Position numbers and translations under genes: made by a program
Source: G039029935 sp039029935
Lineage (GTDB): Bacteria; Chloroflexota; Anaerolineae; Caldilineales; Caldilineaceae
Length of the DNA: 13,866 nt
Direction of reading: 5' to 3'
NCBI GenBank assembly: GCA_039029935.1
Contig: JBCCFC010000204.1
Span: 1 to 13,866, forward strand
Part shown: positions 1-6,057 of the stretch, in pieces
Layout of the letters: every line of letters starts with the position of its first letter
How positions within the stretch are numbered: position 1 is the first letter of the stretch
Notes under the pieces: model-generated
Seen by the model: the letters and a program-made list of their open reading frames with translations, nothing else
The model's database searches: none
Told to the model about the DNA's origin: nothing

Positions 1-18
1 CGGATTGACGCCAATCCG
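1..18. repeat. Short inverted repeat at window edge, possible 3' hairpin of the cupin gene
   Basis: Arms CGGATTG (1-7) and CAATCCG (12-18) are perfect complements around a 4-nt loop. It lies about 27 bp beyond the stop codon of the minus-strand cupin gene, where a transcription terminator would sit. The bases that would show a U-tract for that strand lie outside the window, so its role cannot be decided. Confidence 0.35.
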
Positions 19-44
19 CGATCCCAAAATCCGCGACACTATTT

Positions 45-380
45 TTACTCATTCTCGGCGGGCGCAAAGAAGACCAAAATTTGCAAATCTTCGGTGATGC
101 TGTGAAATTTATGCACAGCATGGGCCTCAACATAGAGTAGGGAACCCTGCTCTACGGCAACGTCTTGAACTTCACCTGTTTGGCTCTTGCAGTAGAATTG
201 CCCTTTGCCGCTGACGACGTAGTACACTTCATCCTCAGTGTGTGGATTCTGCGGGTCTTCGCTCCCTGCTGCCAACAAATAAAGACCCATGCTGAGGGCA
301 GGGACGCGCAAGAATTCGTGATAAAGTTGACCTGTCTTTTGATGGTCAGCGATGATTGTTTGTATGTCTGTGAATTGCAT
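45..380 (-). CDS. Small single-domain cupin protein
   Basis: A 111-residue protein made almost entirely of one cupin beta-barrel. Cupin motif 1 spans about residues 40-60 (NPHTEDEVYYVVSGKG) with H47 and E51 as likely metal ligands. The usual first histidine of the HxH pair is an asparagine (N45), a variation common in small cupins. Motif 2 (about 79-94, GSLLYVEAHAVHKFHS) supplies H90 and possibly H93. No signal peptide or membrane segment is visible, so it is probably cytosolic. I start at ATG 380 rather than the in-frame upstream codon at 404, because GGAC/AGGAC sits 7-11 bases before 380 and the eight extra residues are not cupin-like. It is divergent from the methyltransferase gene. Small cupins can be isomerases, dioxygenases or ligand sensors, and nothing here decides which. 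Confidence 0.82.
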   Translation of the reverse strand: MQFTDIQTIIADHQKTGQLYHEFLRVPALSMGLYLLAAGSEDPQNPHTEDEVYYVVSGKGQFYCKSQTGEVQDVAVEQGSLLYVEAHAVHKFHSITEDLQILVFFAPAENE

Positions 381-495
381 AAATAGTCCTATCAATAACC
401 CCATAGGTTGCTAAACAACATATTGCATAATTTTGAAAAAGATTTGGATATTTGATAACATCATATCACACGGTTATCGAATGAAAAAATAGTAT

Positions 496-514
496 CGCAG
501 ATTGATTATCTGCG
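496..514. promoter_or_regulatory. Palindrome in the divergent promoter region (possible operator)
   Basis: CGCAGAT (496-502) and ATCTGCG (508-514) form a perfect 7-bp inverted repeat with a 5-nt spacer. It lies near the middle of the 236-bp gap between the divergent cupin and methyltransferase genes, where a shared regulator could act. No convincing consensus -35/-10 pair was found beside it, so an operator role is only inferred. It could also simply be a hairpin. Confidence 0.35.
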
Positions 515-616
515 GGCTGACAACAGATAGCCATTCTGTTTACCTGATTTTATACGTTCCTATGCAATAAAAAACAGCCAGAATGGGTTGACCACATTTT
601 TGAGAGGAGTATCTTT

Positions 617-1354
617 ATGCAACAGTTTGATGGACAGATACTGGATAGCCAGATACTGGATGAGCAAATCGCGTATTACCGCGCCCGCGCATCCGAGTAT
701 GATGAGTGGTTTATGCGTCAAGGTCGTTATGATCACGGCGAAGCGCACACCCGACAGTGGTTTGCGGAAGTAGAAGAAATTCGGCAGGCATTGGCTCTCT
801 TTAATCCAACGGGGGGTGTGCTTGAAATCGCCTCTGGCACGGGCTGGTGGACCGAGCAACTGGTGCGCTACGCCGATACGGTTGTGGCCGTGGATGCGGC
901 GATGGAAACGATTGAGATCAACAAGCAGCGATTGCACGCTGCACAGGTTCCAGCCGAGAAAGTCGAATTTATCCACACAAACATCTTTGATTGGAATCAG
1001 GATCATGCTGCTGATGGACAGTTTGATGCAGCCTTTTTCAGCTTTTGGCTATCACATGTGCCGCCAGACCGCTTTGATGAATTCTGGGCATTGGTACGTC
1101 GCAGCCTCAAACCCAATGGCCGTGTGTTTGTGATTGACTCGCTCTACAACCAAGGCTCGACTGCCAATGATCAGTACTTGCCTGAACGTGAGAATCCTAT
1201 TATGCAGCGGCGTCTCAATGATGGGCGTACCTTTGACATTGTGAAGGTATTTTATCGGTTGGAGCAGCTAATGGAGCGGTTGCAAGCATTGGGGTGGACG
1301 GCTGAGTTGAAACAGACGGATAATCATTTTTTCTATGGCGTGGTGAGACTGTAG
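617..1354 (+). CDS. Class I SAM-dependent methyltransferase
   Basis: A 245-residue protein with a Rossmann-type SAM-binding domain. Motif I is VLEIASGTGWWTE (68-80). The acidic residue that binds the SAM ribose is D93 in VVAVDAA. The motif II/III region is NIFDW (122-126, D125), and post-motif strands are GQFDAAFFSFWLSHV (134-148) and LKPNGRVFVIDS (164-175). This is the layout of the small-molecule methyltransferase 11/25-like families. The substrate cannot be read. ATG 617 is supported by GAGGAG at 604-609, seven bases upstream. The N-terminus carries a 15-bp tandem duplication (635-649 and 650-664) that encodes QILDS followed by QILDE. The gene stands alone: upstream is the divergent cupin, and downstream is 574 bp without a gene. 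It is not obviously UbiE/MenG, so closeness to menB should not be over-read. Confidence 0.88.
   Translation: MQQFDGQILDSQILDEQIAYYRARASEYDEWFMRQGRYDHGEAHTRQWFAEVEEIRQALALFNPTGGVLEIASGTGWWTEQLVRYADTVVAVDAAMETIEINKQRLHAAQVPAEKVEFIHTNIFDWNQDHAADGQFDAAFFSFWLSHVPPDRFDEFWALVRRSLKPNGRVFVIDSLYNQGSTANDQYLPERENPIMQRRLNDGRTFDIVKVFYRLEQLMERLQALGWTAELKQTDNHFFYGVVRL
635..664 (+). repeat. 15-bp in-frame tandem duplication inside the methyltransferase gene
   Basis: CAGATACTGGATAGC (635-649) is followed directly by CAGATACTGGATGAG (650-664). The copies match over the first 12 bases. Because the unit is 15 bp it keeps the reading frame and repeats QILD(S/E) near the N-terminus, ahead of the SAM-binding domain. 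Confidence 0.8.
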
Positions 1355-1602
1355 TGCTCACCGTAGTCTTACGCTCAACCTCATCTGTGCATCCCTAATC
1401 AATAAATACCGTGGAACGCTAAAATTCGCTTAGGGGATAGAGCTGGATATCTCGACAAACCACGGATTGTGGGGTCTCGGAGATGAGAGCCTGAATTTTC
1501 AAACAGGCTCTCATTCCACGATCCTATAAGTAATTATTTCTGTCGAATGGCCGTATGCAATTGATTACACCCTTTACAACAGGAATCTCTCTATCAACTG
1601 GT
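1355..1602. other. Gene-free stretch with nested inverted repeats, downstream of the methyltransferase
   Basis: No plausible reading frame is present. A perfect 11-bp inverted repeat (1483-1493 and 1504-1514, ATGAGAGCCTG with its complement) has a 10-nt loop. A small hairpin CCAC/GTGG lies at 1460-1472. CGTGGAA (1410-1416) pairs with TTCCACG (1514-1520) and would close both. No U-tract follows, so it does not look like a standard intrinsic terminator. It could be a structured RNA or degenerate repeat DNA. Just after the methyltransferase stop, CTCACCGTAG (1357-1366) matches, in reverse complement, part of the arm of the palindrome at 4165-4229. Confidence 0.4.
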
Positions 1603-1730
1603 TGTTGGTAGTTAGGGGTATAATGGTGTCAAGGTGTTGGGATGTGATGGCGCGATGGTGTGATAGTGTACGGGTGTGATAGTGTACGGGTGTGATAGTG
1701 TATAGATGTAATGGTATAATCGTGTAAGCT
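1603..1730 (+). repeat. Decayed 8-bp tandem array, 16 units, consensus near TGTGATGG
   Basis: From 1603 to 1730 the sequence divides without slippage into 16 octads. Most begin with TGT, and many end in GG or AG. The central part is best preserved: TGTGATAG alternates with TGTACGGG over 1659-1698, which also reads as a 16-bp repeat of nearly three copies. The same octad, nearly undecayed, appears on the minus strand at 12639-12694. The array does not encode anything and lies between the methyltransferase and menB. Confidence 0.78.
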
Positions 1731-1742
1731 ATCCAATCCTGC

Positions 1743-1774
1743 TCTTCAACCCTTCAACCCTTCAACTCTTCAAC
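1743..1774 (+). repeat. Pyrimidine-rich octad array (C/T)CTTCAAC x4
   Basis: Four 8-bp units follow each other: TCTTCAAC at 1743, CCTTCAAC at 1751 and 1759, and TCTTCAAC at 1767. A partial unit continues to 1780. It follows the octad array at 1603-1730 and is separated from the menB ribosome binding site by the MITE-like element at 1794-1894. Comparable TTCA arrays lie directly upstream of two genes on the other strand. Confidence 0.85.
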
Positions 1775-1793
1775 CTTTCATTATATCAGTTAT

Positions 1794-1894
1794 GACTCTG
1801 CTGAAAAAAGTCCGACTTCTGTAGAATTTGTTGATCTCTACCACTGGTTAGAAGTCGGACTTTTGGGCTATTTTCACCTTTTTGCAGCAGAGTC
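1794..1894. mobile_element. 101-bp MITE-like element with 6-bp target site duplication
   Basis: The element starts with GACTCTGCTG (1794-1803) and ends with its exact complement CAGCAGAGTC (1885-1894). It is flanked on both sides by AGTTAT (1788-1793 and 1895-1900), as expected of a target site duplication. A second, internal 15-bp perfect inverted repeat joins 1806-1820 (AAAAGTCCGACTTCT) to 1850-1864. The right side carries about 20 extra bases between the two repeats. There is no room for a transposase, so it would have to be moved in trans by a related insertion sequence, or be a deletion derivative of one. I cannot name the parent family. It sits 28 bp upstream of the menB ATG (TSD included in the element-side count), inside the gene's 5' leader. 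Confidence 0.75.
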
Positions 1895-1928
1895 AGTTAT
1901 ACAGTCAAAAAATCATCAAGAGAGAATT

Positions 1929-2771
1929 ATGAGCAAAGCAAATTGGACAACAGCCAAAGAATATGAAGACATTACCTATCAAAAATCAGGTGGCGTGGCA
2001 CGTATCGCCTTTAACCGCCCCAATGTACGCAATGCGTTTCGACCCAAGACCGTTGGCGAGTTATTTGAGGCATTTCTCGATGCCCGTGAGGATCACAAAA
2101 TTGGTGTGATTCTGTTCTCCGCCGAGGGGCCATCGACCAAGGATGGCGTCTATTCCTTTTGTAGCGGTGGCGACCAGCGCGCACGGGGGCATCAAGGTTA
2201 TGTCGATGATGAAGGGGTTCCACGGCTCAACATCCTTGAAGTACAGCGCTTAATTCGCTTTATGCCCAAAGTAGTGATCGCTGTTGTATCCGGATGGGCC
2301 GTTGGCGGCGGTCACAGCTTACACGTCGTCTGTGATTTGACGCTGGCAAGCAAGGAACACGCCATCTTCAAGCAGACCGATGCCGATGTCACCAGCTTTG
2401 ACGGTGGCTATGGGTCGGCCTATCTTGCCAAGATGGTGGGGCAAAAGCGCGCACGAGAAATTTTCTTCTTGGGGCGCAATTACTCGGCACAGGAAGCCTA
2501 TGAGATGGGCATGGTCAACGCTGTCATTCCGCATGACGAGTTGGAAGATACGGCCTATGAGTGGGCACAGGAAATCTTGGCGAAATCGCCCACGTCGATT
2601 AAAATGCTCAAGTTTGCATTTAACGCCACCGATGATGGAATGGTGGGTCAACAGGTGTTTGCGGGCGAAGCGACGCGGCTTGCCTATATGACCGATGAGG
2701 CCAAAGAAGGCCGTAATGCATTTTTGGAAAAACGCAAGCCGGATTTTAGCAACATTAAATGGATTTCGTAA
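1929..2771 (+). CDS. menB: 1,4-dihydroxy-2-naphthoyl-CoA synthase (MenB), Asp-containing type
   Basis: A 280-residue crotonase-fold enzyme that closes the ring of o-succinylbenzoyl-CoA to 1,4-dihydroxy-2-naphthoyl-CoA in menaquinone synthesis. MenB hallmarks are in order: the oxyanion-hole region FCSGGDQRARG (77-87), VSGWAVGGGHSLHVVCDL (about 120-137), QTDADVTSFDGGYGSAYLA (149-167) holding S156 and D158, and the C-terminal LAYMTDEAKEGRNAFLEKRKPDFS (251-274) with Y253. Residue 151 is Asp where bicarbonate-dependent enzymes such as that of E. coli have Gly, so this should be the bicarbonate-independent class seen in Mycobacterium. Threonine 155 replaces the usual Gly before SFDGG. ATG 1929 is chosen because AGAGAG lies just upstream. 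An in-frame upstream start at 1863 would add 22 residues encoded by the mobile element's end, and these are unlike any MenB. No other men gene is present. Confidence 0.93.
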   Translation: MSKANWTTAKEYEDITYQKSGGVARIAFNRPNVRNAFRPKTVGELFEAFLDAREDHKIGVILFSAEGPSTKDGVYSFCSGGDQRARGHQGYVDDEGVPRLNILEVQRLIRFMPKVVIAVVSGWAVGGGHSLHVVCDLTLASKEHAIFKQTDADVTSFDGGYGSAYLAKMVGQKRAREIFFLGRNYSAQEAYEMGMVNAVIPHDELEDTAYEWAQEILAKSPTSIKMLKFAFNATDDGMVGQQVFAGEATRLAYMTDEAKEGRNAFLEKRKPDFSNIKWIS

Positions 2772-2949
2772 AATTTACAGGAAGATACTCATGTATGGCA
2801 TACGCCACGGCTGATGAAGGGTACACAGGCATCTTGCCTGTGTACCCTTCAGAGAAAAAATCAAGGGAAGGGCAGGAAGGGCAGGAAGAGAAGAAAGAGT
2901 ATTAAGAATATTTTCCTTTCTTGTCTTTCCCATCCTTCCTGTAAAATTT
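2771..2949. repeat. Inverted-repeat-bounded spacer between menB and the aminotransferase gene
   Basis: A 14-bp sequence starting AAATTTACAGGAAG (2771-2784) recurs as an inverted copy with one extra base at 2935-2949. Inside lie a strong hairpin (2816-2850) and a purine-rich run (about 2870-2899) facing a pyrimidine-rich run (2911-2940), which pair imperfectly. The bounded block of about 180 bp could be a decayed miniature element, but no target duplication was found. The pyrimidine run sits just upstream of the next gene's Shine-Dalgarno. Confidence 0.45.
2816..2850. terminator. Strong 15-bp hairpin after menB, no U-tract
   Basis: GAAGGGTACACAGGC (2816-2830) and its exact complement (2836-2850) form a perfect 15-bp stem with a 5-nt loop, 45 bp after the menB stop. 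No run of T follows on the plus strand and none follows on the minus strand, so it is not a textbook intrinsic terminator. It may protect the 3' end of the menB transcript, or may be a repeat element. Confidence 0.5.
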
Positions 2950-2963
2950 AAAAAGGAGAGGTT

Positions 2964-4085
2964 ATGCCAGGATTATTACCTGATGTTGATCCACATGGAT
3001 TACTTGAGTATTCTGTGGTGTACACAGATCGAGCCATCAATCATATGTCACAATCATTCCAAACCGTGATGGGAGACATATCGGACACACTCAAAGGCGT
3101 TTACAATGCCCAAGCGGTGGCGATTGTACCGGGCAGTGGTACATTTGGGATGGAAGCAGTGGCACGACAATTTGGCACGGGCAAAAAGTGTCTGGTCATC
3201 CGCAATGGGTGGTTCAGTTTTCGCTGGACGCAAATTTTTGAGATGGGCAACATTCCGTCTGAGGAGATTGTCCTCAAGGCACGTCGGGTTGATGATAGCG
3301 ACGAACCCGCCTTTGCACCAGCACCAATTGAAGAGGTTGTCGCGACCATTCGGGCAGAAAAGCCAGACGTTGTGTTTGCGCCCCATGTCGAGACATCTTC
3401 GGGCATGATTTTGCCAGATGACTATATTCGTGCAGTGACGGAAGTCATTCACGAAGTTGGTGGCATTTTTGTGCTGGATTGTATTGCGTCCGGCACAATC
3501 TGGGTGGACATGGAAGCCTGCGGTGTCGATGTGTTGGTGAGTGCACCGCAAAAGGGGTGGAGTGGTTCACCGTGTAGTGCGTTTGTTATGCTTGGTTCGT
3601 TGGGACTCGAACGCACCAAGACGAGCAGCAGCACGAGCTTTGCCTGTGACTTGGGCAAATGGCTCCAGATTATGGAAGCCTATGAAAATGGTGGTCACGC
3701 TTATCACGCCACCATGCCCACCGATGCACTGACCACCTCACGTAATGTGATGCTTGAAGCCAAAGCGTATGGTTTTGACAAACTGCGTGACCAACAACAG
3801 GCGTTGGGTGACAAGGTACGGACATTGCTCACCAGCCATGACATCAAGAGCGTCGCCACTGAGGGCTTCGAGGCCCCCGGTGTTGTGGTCAGCTATACCG
3901 ATGATGGCACAATTGCCAAGAAGTTCATGGATGCGGGTTTGCAGATTGCCGCGGGTGTACCACTGCGCTGTGACGAGCCAGAAAATTTCCAAACGTTCCG
4001 GCTGGGGCTGTTTGGTCTGGATAAGTTGCAAAATGTGGACCGCACGGTGAAGAATTTGGCCGACGCTTTGGATAAGGTATTGTAA
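2964..4085 (+). CDS. Class V PLP-dependent aminotransferase (alanine-glyoxylate/serine-pyruvate aminotransferase-like)
   Basis: A 373-residue fold-type I PLP enzyme. The PLP-binding lysine is K197 in SAPQKGWSGSP (193-203). D172 in FVLDCIAS should contact the pyridine nitrogen, and SGTFGME (58-64) should bind the cofactor phosphate. ETSSG (143-147) lies in the usual cofactor-stacking region. R346 in FRLGLFG (345-351) is the likely substrate-carboxylate arginine. A conserved subgroup signature, NGGHAYHATMPTDAL, spans 242-256. The product resembles a widespread bacterial subgroup annotated as alanine-glyoxylate aminotransferase, whose true substrate is usually unknown; phosphonate transaminases are more distant relatives. 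ATG 2964 has AAGGAG at 2953-2958. The gap to menB is 192 bp with a strong hairpin, so co-transcription is uncertain. Confidence 0.88.
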   Translation: MPGLLPDVDPHGLLEYSVVYTDRAINHMSQSFQTVMGDISDTLKGVYNAQAVAIVPGSGTFGMEAVARQFGTGKKCLVIRNGWFSFRWTQIFEMGNIPSEEIVLKARRVDDSDEPAFAPAPIEEVVATIRAEKPDVVFAPHVETSSGMILPDDYIRAVTEVIHEVGGIFVLDCIASGTIWVDMEACGVDVLVSAPQKGWSGSPCSAFVMLGSLGLERTKTSSSTSFACDLGKWLQIMEAYENGGHAYHATMPTDALTTSRNVMLEAKAYGFDKLRDQQQALGDKVRTLLTSHDIKSVATEGFEAPGVVVSYTDDGTIAKKFMDAGLQIAAGVPLRCDEPENFQTFRLGLFGLDKLQNVDRTVKNLADALDKVL

Positions 4086-4114
4086 AAAACCGATGTGTCT
4101 TATAGGAGATAGTT

Positions 4115-4162
4115 GTGTACAGCACACCACTTTCAGGGCAGGGTAACGTTTATCTCGTTTAG
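4115..4162 (+). pseudogene. Possible vestigial gene start with intact ribosome binding site
   Basis: Thirty bases after the aminotransferase stop, AGGAG (4104-4108) precedes a GTG (4115) that opens a 15-codon frame ending at 4162. The frame stops just before the palindrome at 4165. This could be the surviving start of a third co-transcribed gene that was lost, or a coincidence. No protein family can be recognised from so few residues. Confidence 0.2.
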
Positions 4163-4164
4163 TG

Positions 4165-4229
4165 AGTGCGCCCCACAGCTACGGTGAGTTAATCCGCAAA
4201 AATGACTCACCGTAACTGTGGGGCGTACT
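4165..4229. terminator. Long near-perfect palindrome between convergent genes
   Basis: Arms of 27 nt (4165-4191 and 4203-4229) pair at 24 positions by Watson-Crick rules plus two G-U pairs and one mismatch on the plus strand, around an 11-nt A-rich loop. The core arm contains CGCCCCACAG and TACGGTGAG. It sits midway between the ends of the aminotransferase gene (+) and the ABC exporter operon (-), which suits a bidirectional transcription barrier. There is no clear U-tract on either strand. The length and near-symmetry also fit a REP-like or palindromic repeat family, and ten bases of its arm recur at 1357-1366. Confidence 0.55.
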
Positions 4230-4284
4230 TGGTTAACCCTATGGCATTGGGATGGCGAAGAAGGTGAATTCTGTGTCCTGATTC

Positions 4285-6057
4285 CTATCTCTTCTCATGT
4301 TGTTTAAATTGGCTCATATACAGATCATAATAAAACCCCTGCGTTGCCATCAACGCATCATGCGTCCCCTGCTCAAGAATACGGCCATCATCCAACACCA
4401 AAATCCGGTCTGCATCGCGAATCGTACTCAGTCGATGGGCAATCACAAAGCTAGTACGATTCTGCATCAGATTGCGCAGGGCTACCTGAATCTCTTTCTC
4501 CGTTCGCGTATCCACACTGCTGGTGGCTTCGTCAAGGATCAAAATTCGTGGGTTGGCAAGGATGGTGCGGGCGATGGTCAACAATTGCCGTTGTCCTTGG
4601 CTCAAGTTGCTGCCCCGTTCAGTGAGCATGGTGTCGTAGCCCTGTGGCAGACGGCGGATAAAGCCATCGGCATTGGCTAACTTGGCCGCTTCGATACAGT
4701 CGGCTTCGGTGGCATGTAAGCTGCCATAACAAATGTTGTTCATCACTGTGTCGGAGAACAGGAAAGGGTGTTGCAGAACAACACCGACTTGAGCGCGCAA
4801 ACTGTTCTGCGTGACATCACGAATGTCGCTATCATCAATGGTGATGGTGCCGGCTTGAATGTCATAAAAGCGCGTCAGCACGTTGATGATGGTTGATTTG
4901 CCCGCACCCGTTGGCCCACACAGCCCAATCATCTGCCCTGGTTTGGCCGCAAATGTGTTATCAAAGAGAACCTGCGTCTCCACATCATATCCAAAGTCTA
5001 CATGGTCAAAATTGACACTGCCCTCGACCTGCTCAAGTGCTTTGGCTTGGGGCTTGTCTTGCAGAGTTGGCTGCGTATCCAGTATCTCAAAGACACGCTC
5101 GGCTGCTGCCAACGACGCCACGATGGTGTTGTACAGCCCCACCGCACTCATCAGCGGCTGGATCAGGCGTTGCGAATAGGTCATAAACGCCGCAATCAGC
5201 CCGGCGGTCACACCACCAATACCGATGATTGCCAGATATGCACCGACCCCGACGATGATGGCGATGTTGAGCATGGTTAAACCCAGCACAACGGCGAGCA
5301 GCGATGCCGCCAACTGATTGGCATGGATGGCGGTGTGACGGGTCTGTTCATTGGCCTCATGAAAGGATTCAACCGCCTGTGTCTGCTGTCCATAGGCTAT
5401 CACAATCCGTTGTGCGCTCAGGTTCTCTTCCATCAACCCATTGAGCGTTCCCAACGCATTTTGTTGTCTTCGAAAGCGTGGCCCAAGGCGTCCGCCGATG
5501 AGGAAGACAAAAAGGATCATAACAGGGATGACCAGCAGTGATGCCGTTGCCAGCCAGATGTTGAGGACAAACATTGTGACAATGATGCTGATGATGGTAA
5601 ACACCGAGATAAAGAGCCGGATAAAGTTGTGCGACAGCATCATGTTGATGACATCCAAGTCATTGGTTAAACGGCTCATCAAGTCCCCTGTGGATTGGCT
5701 ATCAAAAAAGCCCAGCGATAATGACTGGAGATGGGCAAACAGGTCGCGTCGGAGTGCGCGGATGGACTGTTGGGCCAGCTTTGCCATGATGCGTCCCTGC
5801 ACCACTTCCGAGAGCCAAATCCCCACATAGGCGGTCGCCAGGGCCATTGTGATTGCCACCAACCCTGCTCGATTCTCTTTGGCAATAAAGTTGTCAATGG
5901 CAACACCGATGAGGTAGGGCGCCAGTAGCGTGAGCAAGGTACTGATGATGACAAAGCCCACAACCATCAGCAGTTGGGTCCGATAGGGACGCAGATAGGC
6001 CAGCAGTCGGCGCAGTGTGTGGATAGAAATCCCTTGAGATTGTCTAGCGTTTGCCAT
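4285..6057 (-). CDS. Heterodimeric ABC exporter subunit, canonical ATP site
   Basis: A 590-residue half-transporter with an N-terminal six-helix membrane domain (helices near 28-50, 65-85, 145-168, 170-190, 250-270 and 272-295) and a C-terminal ATPase domain. The ATPase has Walker A GPTGAGKST (381-389), Q-loop Q429, signature LSQGQ (485-489), Walker B ILILDE (505-510) with catalytic E510, and switch histidine H541. The signature departs from LSGGQ. In exporters such as TM287/288 or BmrCD that is expected of the subunit whose signature faces the degenerate site. Its start codon lies inside the end of the partner gene (14-bp overlap), so translation is probably coupled and stoichiometric. Located in the inner membrane. 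Transported substrate unknown; drugs and lipids are typical of the family. Confidence 0.94.
   Translation of the reverse strand: MANARQSQGISIHTLRRLLAYLRPYRTQLLMVVGFVIISTLLTLLAPYLIGVAIDNFIAKENRAGLVAITMALATAYVGIWLSEVVQGRIMAKLAQQSIRALRRDLFAHLQSLSLGFFDSQSTGDLMSRLTNDLDVINMMLSHNFIRLFISVFTIISIIVTMFVLNIWLATASLLVIPVMILFVFLIGGRLGPRFRRQQNALGTLNGLMEENLSAQRIVIAYGQQTQAVESFHEANEQTRHTAIHANQLAASLLAVVLGLTMLNIAIIVGVGAYLAIIGIGGVTAGLIAAFMTYSQRLIQPLMSAVGLYNTIVASLAAAERVFEILDTQPTLQDKPQAKALEQVEGSVNFDHVDFGYDVETQVLFDNTFAAKPGQMIGLCGPTGAGKSTIINVLTRFYDIQAGTITIDDSDIRDVTQNSLRAQVGVVLQHPFLFSDTVMNNICYGSLHATEADCIEAAKLANADGFIRRLPQGYDTMLTERGSNLSQGQRQLLTIARTILANPRILILDEATSSVDTRTEKEIQVALRNLMQNRTSFVIAHRLSTIRDADRILVLDDGRILEQGTHDALMATQGFYYDLYMSQFKQHEKR

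Noticed and set aside
560..1006. Long open frame antisense to the methyltransferase
   Set aside because: It overlaps a well-supported gene on the other strand, has no recognisable family features and no ribosome binding site. The same applies to other long antisense frames over the ABC, aminotransferase and dehydrogenase genes.
617..1354. MenG/UbiE quinone methyltransferase working with MenB
   Set aside because: Beyond the general SAM-binding motifs I see none of the UbiE/MenG signature segments, and the gene is separated from menB by 574 bp of repeats.
1863..1928. Upstream in-frame extension of menB by 22 residues
   Set aside because: It is encoded by the end of the mobile-element-like insertion and opens with a TTG. 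It lacks a ribosome binding site and resembles no MenB N-terminus.
2816..2850. Classical intrinsic terminator
   Set aside because: The stem is strong but no U-tract follows on either strand, so it is listed as a hairpin of uncertain role.
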